Below are positions 1-5,304 of a stretch of 5,797 nt of DNA, in pieces. Numbering within the stretch: the first letter of the stretch is position 1; every line of letters starts with the position of its first letter. A model generated the notes under the pieces. That model was not told the origin of the DNA and searched no databases. It saw nothing but the letters and a program-made list of their open reading frames with translations. A program made the position numbers and the translations under genes. This stretch comes from Zoogloeaceae bacterium (GTDB taxonomy: Bacteria > Pseudomonadota > Gammaproteobacteria > Burkholderiales > Rhodocyclaceae), in assembly GCA_031259605.1 (NCBI GenBank), contig JAIRLE010000068.1, positions 1-5,797 on the forward strand. The letters run 5' to 3'.

Positions 1-79
1 GGGGGGCATGGATTGCCGCGGCGCTACGCGCCTCGCAGGGCGGAGGTTGTCTTCCGTCCTCCGTCCTCTGAACTGTCAT
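1..79 (-). CDS. Open frame after nuoH, possible repeat-containing 5' end of nuoI (partial)
   Basis: An ATG lies eight bases after the nuoH stop, preceded by GAGGCGG, a plausible ribosome binding site that overlaps that stop. The frame stays open for 26 codons to the window edge. It reads MTV and then codons supplied almost wholly by the heptamer array and the ATGGATTGCCG element (QRTEDGRQ, then CEARSAAAIHAP). In a nuo operon nuoI follows nuoH, so this is the right place for its start, but nothing resembling NuoI is reached inside the window. It may be nuoI with a repeat inserted after its first codons, or simply an open frame through intergenic repeats with the true nuoI start further on. I cannot decide between these. 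Confidence 0.25.
   Translation of the reverse strand, partial: MTVQRTEDGRQPPPCEARSAAAIHAP
6..36 (+). repeat. ATGGATTGCCG element, copy A
   Basis: This copy begins GCATGGATTGCCG and contains CGCGCCTCGC. It matches the copy at 5355-5393 at about 27 of its first 31 positions and then diverges. Read on the minus strand it gives CEARSAAAIHA, which resembles from memory a short element dispersed through many bacterial genomes. It is followed about 11 bp later by a heptamer array in the same relative order as the other two copies. Confidence 0.7.
48..78 (+). repeat. Heptamer array a (GTCTTCC, GTCCTCC, GTCCTCT)
   Basis: Three complete 7-bp units starting GTC lie at 49-69, followed by the degenerate stretch GAACTGTC. 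Positions 48-70 are the exact reverse complement of 4078-4100. The array lies just downstream of nuoH on the minus strand. There it reads as purine-rich GGAGGAC units, which look like Shine-Dalgarno sequences. Confidence 0.8.
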
Positions 80-87
80 GATCCGCC

Positions 88-1152
88 TCATTTCCAGATG
101 TTCCACGGCGTCAGCATCCAGACGCCGACAAGCAGCAGCCAGACCACGGTCAAGGGGATGAACACCTTCCAGCCCAGGCGCATGATGTGGTCGTAACGGT
201 AGCGTGGGAAGGTGGCGCGGAACCAGAGGAAGAAAAAGAGCAAAAAGCAGGTCTTGGCCAGCAGCCAGACAATACTGTCGGGCAGGAAGCCGACCGGCGA
301 GGCCCAGCCGCCCAGGAAGAGGAGGCTTGTGAGCGTCGCCACCAGGATCATTTCCGCGTATTCGGCGAGAAAGAAGACGGCAAACGCCATGCCCGAATAA
401 TCGACGTGGAAGCCGGCGACGATTTCCGATTCGCCTTCCGCCACGTCGAAGGGCGCGCGGTTGGTCTCGGCGATGCCGGAGATGAAATACACCACGAACA
501 GCGGCAGGAGCGGCAGCCAGTTCCAGGAAAGGAAATCGAGTCCCCAATCCACGCCCATGCCCCTTTGCTGGGCGCGCACGATGTCGGTGAGATTCAGGCT
601 CCCCGAAACCATCAAGACCACGACCAGCGCGAAGCCCATGGCGATTTCGTAGGAGATGATCTGCGCCGCCGCGCGCATCGAACCCAGGAAGGCATATCTG
701 GAATTGGACGCCCATCCGGCCAGCACCACGCCATAGACGCCCATCGAGCCGATGGCGAGAATGTACAGGAGGCTGGCGTCGATGTTGGCGAGCACCAGCG
801 TGCCGGAGAACGGCACCACCGCCCACACCGCCAGCGCCGGAGCCAGCGAGAGCATGGGCGCGATGACGAAGAGCTTCCTGTTCGCCCCGGAAGGCACGAC
901 GATTTCCTTCATCAGGAGCTTCAGGCCATCGGCGACCGGCTGCAACAGACCCAACGGCCCGACGCGGTTGGGACCGACGCGCGCTTGCATGGCGCCGATC
1001 ACCTTTCTTTCGGCATAGGTGAGATAGGCGACGCCCAGCATCAGGGGCGCGACGATGGCGACGATCTTGACGAGCGTCCAGAGGACGAGCCAGAGCGTCG
1101 GGCCGAACCAGGCGGTTCCGAGTTGGGCAAGGGATTGCAGCAGGGCTTCCAT
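88..1152 (-). CDS. nuoH: NADH-quinone oxidoreductase subunit H (NuoH)
   Basis: This is a 354-aa inner-membrane subunit of complex I. The family forms much of the quinone chamber at the join between the peripheral and membrane arms. The first signature is around residues 48-83, with ERKVIGAMQARVGPNRVGP and then QPVADGLKLLMKE. The second is around 229-255, with ETNRAPFDVAEGESEIVAG and then FHVDYSGM. Several strongly hydrophobic segments are visible, including residues 19-45, 98-120, 126-147, 168-184, 212-226, 256-280, 293-311 and 329-347. Length and both signatures are normal, so the gene looks intact. The start at 1152 is chosen because the protein begins with the family-like MEALLQ and the upstream stop overlaps it as TGATG. 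A GGAG lies 8 bases before the ATG. Longer in-frame starts would add an Arg/His-rich stretch that is only a shadow of the preceding gene. Confidence 0.97.
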   Translation of the reverse strand: MEALLQSLAQLGTAWFGPTLWLVLWTLVKIVAIVAPLMLGVAYLTYAERKVIGAMQARVGPNRVGPLGLLQPVADGLKLLMKEIVVPSGANRKLFVIAPMLSLAPALAVWAVVPFSGTLVLANIDASLLYILAIGSMGVYGVVLAGWASNSRYAFLGSMRAAAQIISYEIAMGFALVVVLMVSGSLNLTDIVRAQQRGMGVDWGLDFLSWNWLPLLPLFVVYFISGIAETNRAPFDVAEGESEIVAGFHVDYSGMAFAVFFLAEYAEMILVATLTSLLFLGGWASPVGFLPDSIVWLLAKTCFLLFFFLWFRATFPRYRYDHIMRLGWKVFIPLTVVWLLLVGVWMLTPWNIWK

Positions 1153-1550
1153 CAGGCGCGCTCCATGACGATGCCGGGAATGGCGGGCAGCAGTTCCTTC
1201 AGATGCCGATCCAGTTTTTCCATTTCCGCGCCAGGGTAGCGGGAAAGCAGGAACAGGCGCCTCCAGAAGGCCACATGGGTGCCGGACCAGACCATCCACG
1301 CCCGGCCTTCCCTGTCGGTGTTGCCGCACATCAGCAAGAGCCTGCACGCCGGGTCCGGACAGGCGATGTCGATCCGCCAGTACATGTCTTCCGGGATCAC
1401 GCGCTCGATGACGAAGCGCCGTTCCTTCAACCTTTCCGCCAGCCAAAGCGCCAGGGATTTGCCGTAGCGGCCAGGTTCCGCCATCAGCTTCTCCTCGCCC
1501 GGAACGGGCTTGAAGAAATCGGTGCGAAAGCAGATTTCCGTTTCACACAT
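1152..1550 (-). CDS. Conserved hypothetical protein between nuoG and nuoH
   Basis: This is a 132-aa soluble-looking protein with no signal peptide and no clear TM segment. A central stretch, YGKSLALWLAERLKERRF followed by IPEDMYWRIDI (about residues 29-61), resembles a family of small uncharacterised proteobacterial proteins that I recall with a PGRYG..LA.WLA..L...G and PEDWGW pattern. That assignment is from memory. Cysteines at 2, 7, 64, 69 and 75 are noticeable, with C64-x4-C69-x5-C75 close together, but no known metal motif is evident. The start is well supported by a strong purine-rich binding site six bases upstream. The gene overlaps the nuoG stop by 8 bases, and its own TGA shares one base with the nuoH ATG, so all three should be translationally coupled. 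nuoG and nuoH are usually adjacent, so an accessory or assembly role for complex I is possible, but this is inference. Confidence 0.85.
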   Translation of the reverse strand: MCETEICFRTDFFKPVPGEEKLMAEPGRYGKSLALWLAERLKERRFVIERVIPEDMYWRIDIACPDPACRLLLMCGNTDREGRAWMVWSGTHVAFWRRLFLLSRYPGAEMEKLDRHLKELLPAIPGIVMERA

Positions 1551-3936
1551 GGTCTGCCTCCCCCCCTGTTTTTTCCGCTTCCAGGCGGATGGAGCCGAAC
1601 ATTTCGCCCAAGGCGGCGGTCGCGGCGTGTCCCGCCGCGACGCGCGCGCAGCCGTCGGGAACGCTGTCGTCCCGCGCCGCGACGAGCCGGGCCGTGCCCG
1701 CGCCCTGCCGGACGATGACCGTCTCGCCCGCCTCAATGCCCAATCGTCCCAGGGTCACCGCCGCGACGCGCGCCGTCGGCGGCGCGGCGTCCGTCGTTTG
1801 CATCAGGGGCGCGGAACGCCGCGCGATCGGGTCGGCGAAGTGGATCGGCACATCGGCGATGCGCTCCAACCCTTGCGGTTCGGCAAACGTCAACGTCACG
1901 GCGGCATCCGTCAGGCCATTATCCAGCCCGGCGGCAAAAACCTCTCCGTCCTCCGTCCTCTGTCCTCTGTCTTCTGTCCCCAGGACAGCCCGCAAGACCG
2001 CTTCACTGTCCTCGTAGTCGAAGCCGGGCAGGTCGAGCACGTTGCCCAGCACGCGCAGGATCTTCCAGCCGGGGCGGGATTCGCCCAACGGCGGCGCGAC
2101 GCCCGCGAAAGACTGGATGCGGCCCTCGGTATTGATGAACGTGCCCGAAGTCTCGGTGAAGGGGGCCAAGGGCAGGAGCGCGTCGGCGTACTCCAGCGCC
2201 GGGCCGTGCTTGAAGACGGAAAACTGCGCCACCAGTCCGGCGGTCTTCAGGGCGGCGAGAGCCTCTTGCGGATGGGCGCAGTCGAGTTCCGGCTCCAGCC
2301 CGAAGAGCAGATACGCCTGGCGCGGACGGGCGAACATCTGCCGGGCGTTCGCGCCTTCCGGCGGCGCGGCGAGGCAGCCGCCGACGCTGTTGGCGGCCTC
2401 TCCCAGGAAGCCGAAAGTCGCGCCGGTGATTCCGGCAAGCTTCAGGGCCAGCGCGTGCAGTTTGCCCGCCTCCGGCGACTGCGTGGCGGCGTTCCCCAGG
2501 AAGACCGCCTTCCTCTCATGCGCGATGAGGCTTTGCGCGATAACCGCCGCCTTTTCGGTGACGGGCGTATCTTCCAGCCCCGCGACGCCCGTCACGGCGA
2601 CGCCCTTTTGTTCGGCGGCGGCTTTCAGCACGGCGGCGAGATTGTTGGCCAATTGCGAGGGCGCGACCGTTTTTTGCGCAAAGAGCGGCAGGAACGGATC
2701 GTCGGCGGCGACGGAAAGGATGCTGATCTCGGCCTGGTGTTTTTGCGCCGCGTGGCGCAGGCGTTGCGCGATCAGCGGATGATCCTTGCGCAGGAAGGAG
2801 CCGACGATGAGTACCGATTCCAGGTGCCGGAGATCGGCGAGCCGCATCCCCAGCCAGGGCGCGCCCTGCCGTTTGCCGTCGGTCGAAAAATCCCGCTGGC
2901 GCGGGCGGAAATCCACGTTGGCGGAACCCAGGCCGCGCATGAGCCGCTTGAGGAGATGGATCTCCTCCACCGTCGACCAGGGCGCGGCCAGCGCGGCCAG
3001 CGCGTCGCCGCCGGAATGGGCGGCGATGTCCTTCAGGCCGTGCGCGACGTAATCGAGCGCGTCGCTCCAGGAGACTTCCCGCCACTTCCCGCCCTGTTTC
3101 AGCATGGGTTGCGTCAGGCGTTCCCCGGAATTCAGGGCCGGATAGGAAAAGCGTTCCTTGTCGGTGATCCAGCATTCGTTGACCGCCTCGTTCTCGAACG
3201 GCAGCACCCGCGCCACCTTGCCCTGCCTCACCTGCACGGAAAGATTCGCGCCCACGGAATCGTGCGGGCTGATCGAGCGCCGCCGTTCCAGTTCCCACGA
3301 GCGGGCGGTGTAGCGGAAGGGTTTCGAGGTAAGCGCCCCCACCGGGCAGAGGTCGATCATGTTGCCGGAGAGTTCGGAATCAATGGCGCGTCCCATGAAG
3401 GTCGTGACTTCGGAATGCACACTGCGATTCGCCATGCCCAGTTCCATGACGCCCGCGACTTCCAGCCCGAAGCGCACGCAGCGGGTGCAGTGGATGCAGC
3501 GGCTCATTTCCCGCATGGAAATGAGCGGCCCGGCGTCCTTCGGCGGCGCGACGTGTTTTTCCTCGCCGAAGCGGCTTTTCACCCCGCCGTAGCCCATGGC
3601 GATGTCCTGCAACCGGCATTCGCCGCCCTGATCGCAGACCGGGCAGTCGAGCGGATGGTTGATGAGGAGGAATTCCATCACCCCCTTTTGCGCCGCAACC
3701 GCCAGTTCGGAATGGGTAAACACCTTCATGCCGTTGGTGACGGGCGTCGCGCAGGCCGGCAGCGGCTTCGGCGCTTTTCCCACCTCGACGAGGCACATGC
3801 GGCAATTGGCGGCGATGGAAAGTTTCTTGTGATAGCAAAAATGCGGGATATGGACGCCCAGGCGCTCCGCGGCCTCCATTACCGTGCTGCCATCCGGCGT
3901 CTGCGCCTTCTTGCCGTCGATTTCGATTTCAAGCAT
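1543..3936 (-). CDS. nuoG: NADH-quinone oxidoreductase subunit G (NuoG)
   Basis: This is the 797-aa iron-sulfur subunit of the peripheral arm of complex I, which passes electrons from the NADH site towards quinone. Domains in order are as follows. The N-terminal 2Fe-2S ferredoxin domain has Cys34, Cys45, Cys48 and Cys62. The His-ligated cluster site is H94-x3-C98-x2-C101-x5-C107. The four-Cys site is C147-x2-C150-x2-C153 with C197. A molybdopterin oxidoreductase-like domain follows from about residue 220. The cysteines of the extra N7 cluster seen in some bacteria are absent (SISPHDSVGANLSV), as in many proteobacterial and mitochondrial homologues. The start MLEIEIDGKK is the normal family start. 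Two oddities stand out. There is no Shine-Dalgarno sequence, because a heptamer repeat runs to five bases before the ATG. Residues 654-664 (TEDRGQRTEDG) are encoded by another in-frame heptamer array in the C-terminal linker. Otherwise the gene looks intact. Confidence 0.97.
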   Translation of the reverse strand: MLEIEIDGKKAQTPDGSTVMEAAERLGVHIPHFCYHKKLSIAANCRMCLVEVGKAPKPLPACATPVTNGMKVFTHSELAVAAQKGVMEFLLINHPLDCPVCDQGGECRLQDIAMGYGGVKSRFGEEKHVAPPKDAGPLISMREMSRCIHCTRCVRFGLEVAGVMELGMANRSVHSEVTTFMGRAIDSELSGNMIDLCPVGALTSKPFRYTARSWELERRRSISPHDSVGANLSVQVRQGKVARVLPFENEAVNECWITDKERFSYPALNSGERLTQPMLKQGGKWREVSWSDALDYVAHGLKDIAAHSGGDALAALAAPWSTVEEIHLLKRLMRGLGSANVDFRPRQRDFSTDGKRQGAPWLGMRLADLRHLESVLIVGSFLRKDHPLIAQRLRHAAQKHQAEISILSVAADDPFLPLFAQKTVAPSQLANNLAAVLKAAAEQKGVAVTGVAGLEDTPVTEKAAVIAQSLIAHERKAVFLGNAATQSPEAGKLHALALKLAGITGATFGFLGEAANSVGGCLAAPPEGANARQMFARPRQAYLLFGLEPELDCAHPQEALAALKTAGLVAQFSVFKHGPALEYADALLPLAPFTETSGTFINTEGRIQSFAGVAPPLGESRPGWKILRVLGNVLDLPGFDYEDSEAVLRAVLGTEDRGQRTEDGEVFAAGLDNGLTDAAVTLTFAEPQGLERIADVPIHFADPIARRSAPLMQTTDAAPPTARVAAVTLGRLGIEAGETVIVRQGAGTARLVAARDDSVPDGCARVAAGHAATAALGEMFGSIRLEAEKTGGEADHV
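1557..1566 (-). promoter_or_regulatory. Strong ribosome binding site for the gene between nuoG and nuoH
   Basis: On the minus strand this reads GGGGGGGAGG, ending six bases before the ATG at 1550. It lies inside the 3' end of nuoG. It fixes the start of the 132-aa protein and rules out the longer upstream frame, which would be an arginine-rich shadow of nuoG. Confidence 0.75.
1945..1976 (+). repeat. Heptamer array b, inside nuoG
   Basis: Four full 7-bp units (GTCCTCC, GTCCTCT twice, GTCTTCT) lie at 1948-1975 within the nuoG coding sequence. They encode residues 654-664 in frame. The 32 bp are the reverse complement of 3941-3972 with a single difference. The surrounding protein is a low-conservation linker, where an insertion could be tolerated. 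Confidence 0.85.
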
Positions 3937-3939
3937 GTT

Positions 3940-4029
3940 TCAGAAGACAGAGGACAGAGGACAGAGGACGGACGCCTTGCCGCGCCCTGCGCGGGCAGGG
4001 CGTGTCCGGGAGGGGGTTCGCATGTTCAT
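3940..4029 (-). CDS. 29-codon mini-ORF ending three bases before nuoG
   Basis: The ATG at 4029 overlaps the TGA of a short frame ending in MKELKKGTCA as ATGA. A run AAAAAAGGAA lies just upstream as a possible ribosome binding site. The peptide starts MNMRTP, is Arg-rich and ends SVLCPLSSVF, the second half coming from the heptamer array. Its TGA is separated from the nuoG ATG by only AAC. The mini-ORF at 4853-4764 is also 29 codons plus a stop and begins MNMRNP, and it too ends at the start of the next gene. It could let ribosomes reinitiate on nuoG, which has no binding site of its own, but it may equally be chance. It resembles no known protein. Confidence 0.25.
   Translation of the reverse strand: MNMRTPSRTRPARAGRGKASVLCPLSSVF
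3941..3972 (+). repeat. Heptamer array c, at the nuoG start
   Basis: About four AGAGGAC-type units run in tandem and end five bases from the nuoG ATG on the minus strand. There the transcript would be CU-rich instead of carrying a Shine-Dalgarno sequence. It is the inverted partner of 1945-1976, with 31 of 32 positions matching. The single difference would be a G-U pair in RNA. Confidence 0.85.
3983..4002 (-). other. GC-rich perfect hairpin upstream of nuoG
   Basis: CGCCCTGC and GCAGGGCG form a perfect 8-bp stem with a 4-base loop. No T-run follows on either strand, so it is not a typical intrinsic terminator. It lies within the mini-ORF and about 50 bp upstream of the nuoG ATG, where it could slow ribosomes or protect the downstream RNA. 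Its role is unknown. Confidence 0.5.
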
Positions 4030-4060
4030 GCGCATGTTCCTTTTTTCAGTTCCTTCATGA
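4017..4060 (-). repeat. Duplicated 3' tail of the DUF3861 gene
   Basis: This matches the end of the DUF3861 gene at 4841-4878. The first 17 bases (TTCGCATGTTCATGCGC) are identical, and after a 6-base extra piece 18 of 21 bases match. On the minus strand it still reads FMKELKKG...CA and a stop overlapping ATG, against FMKALKKGA with the same ATGA overlap in the full gene. The extra bases make CGCATGTTC occur twice at 12-bp spacing (4019-4039). Nothing of the rest of the DUF3861 gene is seen upstream; a heptamer array takes its place. It is either a remnant of a duplicated gene or a small mobile repeat. Confidence 0.65.
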
Positions 4061-4070
4061 ATGTGGCGGG

Positions 4071-4104
4071 CAGAAGACAGAGGACGGAGGACGGAAGACA
4101 GAAA
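4071..4104 (+). repeat. Heptamer array d
   Basis: Four 7-bp units (AGAAGAC, AGAGGAC, GGAGGAC, GGAAGAC) lie at 4072-4099. Positions 4078-4100 are the exact reverse complement of 48-70. With the element at 4119-4157 it forms a composite oriented opposite to the one at the left edge of the window. Confidence 0.8.
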
Positions 4105-4118
4105 AGTACCTCTGCCCC

Positions 4119-4157
4119 CGTCAAAAGCGAGGCGCTTGCCGTCGCGGCAATCCACGC
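4119..4157 (-). repeat. ATGGATTGCCG element, copy B
   Basis: On the minus strand this begins GCGTGGATTGCCGCG and ends CGCCTCGCTTTTGACG. It matches copy C at 33 of 39 positions over its full length. TTGCCG and CGGCAA within it can form a 6-bp stem with a 3-base loop (4136-4150). It sits between the membrane-protein gene and heptamer array d. Confidence 0.7.
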
Positions 4158-4185
4158 AGCCGATGAAAGGGCGTTCTCGCATTTT

Positions 4186-4767
4186 CTATGCTCCCTGTTC
4201 CTGGTTTTTCCTGTATTCGTCAAGAATGCGCCGGAGTTCGAGATAGCAGGATGGCGGCGCCACAAGTTCAGTCCAGATTCCGGAGCCACGGAGCACCTCC
4301 TTCTGGCGCTCTCTTGGGATACGCAAGGAAAATACCAGCTTGCGGGGAAGTCTTCTTCCCGGTTTCAAAAGGGTCAGTATTGTGCGTTCATGATGGAGGT
4401 CTGGTGCATTCCCCCGCTCTATCTTGAGGTCGTAATCAAGATCGGCGATATTGGAAAGCGGAATTTTCTCCGACCACTTCGCGTTGTATTGCTCCACCAA
4501 CAGATGATCCCCGCAGTCGAACAGTCTGCACGGGTAGGGAACCGAACACCGGATGAAAGACACCACCCAAAACCACATGGCGACAGCAACAGGCAGAACC
4601 AGCATGAACCACAAGAGCACGGGTGTCTCCGGGTAGGCCATCTCGCCGATAAAAACCGCCACGGGAATCATGGATATCAGAAATCCGAAAAGTTTGGCCG
4701 TGCTCTGATGGCCGGAATCATAAAGCAGCTTCCGCCGCTTGTCGTTTTGCTGGAAAGAGGATGTCAT
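4186..4767 (-). CDS. Two-TM membrane protein of unknown function
   Basis: This is a 193-aa protein. A charged N-terminus (residues 1-24) is followed by two hydrophobic segments at about 25-43 and 49-73, then a soluble C-terminal part. In that part DHLLVEQYNAKWSEKIPLSNI (split here as residues 87-96 and 97-107) followed by beta-rich stretches near 128-150 recalls bacterial PH-like domains tethered to membranes, but the likeness is weak. The ATG at 4767 overlaps the stop of the mini-ORF before it as ATGA, with no strong binding site, so translation probably depends on coupling. By eye its GC is clearly lower (about half) than that of nuoG and nuoH, and it uses more A/T at third positions, which suggests separate origin or recent arrival. 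I do not recognise a named family. Confidence 0.8.
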   Translation of the reverse strand: MTSSFQQNDKRRKLLYDSGHQSTAKLFGFLISMIPVAVFIGEMAYPETPVLLWFMLVLPVAVAMWFWVVSFIRCSVPYPCRLFDCGDHLLVEQYNAKWSEKIPLSNIADLDYDLKIERGNAPDLHHERTILTLLKPGRRLPRKLVFSLRIPRERQKEVLRGSGIWTELVAPPSCYLELRRILDEYRKNQEQGA

Positions 4768-4853
4768 TTTCGTGCTCTTTCGTGAACGAGCGAGGCGGCG
4801 GCTTCAGGCCGTGTTGGCGTTTCCGATGGCTGGAACGGGTTTCGCATGTTCAT
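4764..4853 (-). CDS. 29-codon mini-ORF linking DUF3861 and the membrane protein
   Basis: The frame starts MNMRNPFQPSETPTRPE and ends LVHERARK. Its ATG overlaps the DUF3861 stop as ATGA, and its TGA overlaps the ATG of the membrane-protein gene in the same way. GAAAGGC in the end of the DUF3861 gene could serve as a binding site. It would bridge an 82-bp gap and carry ribosomes to a gene with no good site of its own. The length and the MNMR.P start are shared with the mini-ORF before nuoG. There is no recognisable domain, so it may act only as a coupling device or be fortuitous. Confidence 0.35.
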   Translation of the reverse strand: MNMRNPFQPSETPTRPEAAASLVHERARK

Positions 4854-4856
4854 GCG
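4843..4856. other. Palindrome CGCATG-TT-CATGCG at the end of the DUF3861 gene
   Basis: Six-base arms surround a two-base centre. The same 14 bp occur at 4019-4032 in the duplicated tail. The palindrome spans the DUF3861 stop and the overlapping mini-ORF ATG, so coding constraint and the duplication may explain it. A protein-binding or hairpin role is possible but untested. Confidence 0.4.
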
Positions 4857-5140
4857 CCTTTCTTCAATGCCTTCATGAAGTCGGCAAAGCGCGGGAAAAA
4901 ATCGGCAAAGAGGGGATGCTGCCGGTTGGCCATGAGCGTCCTGCCCAGGAGCTTGAGACCCAGGACGAACGGCGGAACCTCCCCGGCGGCGACAGGATCG
5001 CCGTCACGCCCGCGCAGGCGTTCGACGATGGCGAAGATGTCGTCATGATTGTCGAACTCGAATTGCAGGCGGGCGGGCGTATCCGCGTCCAGTTCTTCGA
5101 GCGTGACGCGGTAGCGACAGCCTTTTTTCGGGGTAGCCAT
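4850..5140 (-). CDS. DUF3861 family protein
   Basis: This is a 96-aa cytoplasmic protein of unknown function. The pattern YRVTLEEL near the N-terminus, LQFEFDNHDDIFAIVERLR around residues 25-43, LGLKLLGRTLM around 60-70, and HPLFADFFPRFADFMKALKK at the end is what I recall for DUF3861. Length is normal for that family. The ATG at 5140 shares a base with the stop of the preceding gene (TAATG), and GGAGG lies seven bases upstream, so the start is well supported. Its own stop overlaps the next small frame as ATGA. A fragment of its 3' end is repeated at 4017-4060. The family has no established biochemical role, and its neighbours here do not reveal one. Confidence 0.85.
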   Translation of the reverse strand: MATPKKGCRYRVTLEELDADTPARLQFEFDNHDDIFAIVERLRGRDGDPVAAGEVPPFVLGLKLLGRTLMANRQHPLFADFFPRFADFMKALKKGA

Positions 5141-5289
5141 TATTTTTCCTCCATCTGTTCAACCGCCGTCATCACCGTCTCGATCAGTCGCGCCTCGAAA
5201 CGTTTTTCGTCCCCTGGAATCCGCTTGCCGTAATGGCGGCTGGTGAATGCGGGCGGCGTGCGGCGCAAAATGGCATTGACAAGCCTCAT
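5140..5289 (-). CDS. Small protein of unknown function upstream of DUF3861
   Basis: The shorter reading is a 49-aa basic protein, MRLVNAILRR...PPAFTSRHYGKRIPGDEKRF and a helical end LIETVMTAVEQMEEK. I do not recognise a family. Its stop overlaps the DUF3861 start as TAATG and its last codons hold that gene's binding site, which argues that the frame is used. The start is uncertain. There is no binding site before the ATG at 5289. The same frame is open back to an ATG at 5484 that overlaps the stop of the OmpA-like gene as ATGA, giving 114 aa. An ATG at 5466 has GAGGG just upstream. The extra residues are almost entirely encoded by the repeats of 5290-5480, so I prefer the short form while noting that the long one is possible. 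Confidence 0.45.
   Translation of the reverse strand: MRLVNAILRRTPPAFTSRHYGKRIPGDEKRFEARLIETVMTAVEQMEEK
5148..5152 (-). promoter_or_regulatory. Ribosome binding site for the DUF3861 gene
   Basis: On the minus strand GGAGG lies seven bases before the ATG at 5140, inside the last codons (Glu-Glu) of the preceding small gene. With the TAATG overlap it supports the chosen start. Confidence 0.7.
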
Positions 5290-5304
5290 CGGCGCGGGAT
5301 GTTT

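Noticed and set aside
187..1239. Plus-strand frame of 350 codons opposite nuoH
   Set aside because: It is highly charged, low in hydrophobic residues and an exact antisense of conserved NuoH coding sequence. There is no binding site or recognisable domain.
2516..3298. Minus-strand 260-codon frame inside nuoG
   Set aside because: It is an out-of-frame shadow of nuoG with Arg/Gly/Ala-rich composition; the nuoG frame shows all expected motifs.
4100..4130. TTGACG in copy B as a promoter -35 box for nuoG
   Set aside because: No acceptable -10 sequence lies 16-18 bases away on the minus strand, and the same TTGACG is a constant part of copy C, so it belongs to the repeat.
4026..4289. 87-codon minus-strand frame ending MKELKKGTCA as a real gene
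   Set aside because: Most of it overlaps the membrane-protein gene out of frame and then runs through repeats; only its last codons match the DUF3861 tail, so it is treated as a repeat fragment.
1510..4785. A very long plus-strand open frame of 1091 codons opposite nuoG
   Set aside because: It is antisense to an unmistakable nuoG and continues through repeats and the antisense of the membrane gene. Its product is rich in Arg, Gly and His with no domain, as expected for a shadow frame in GC-rich coding DNA.
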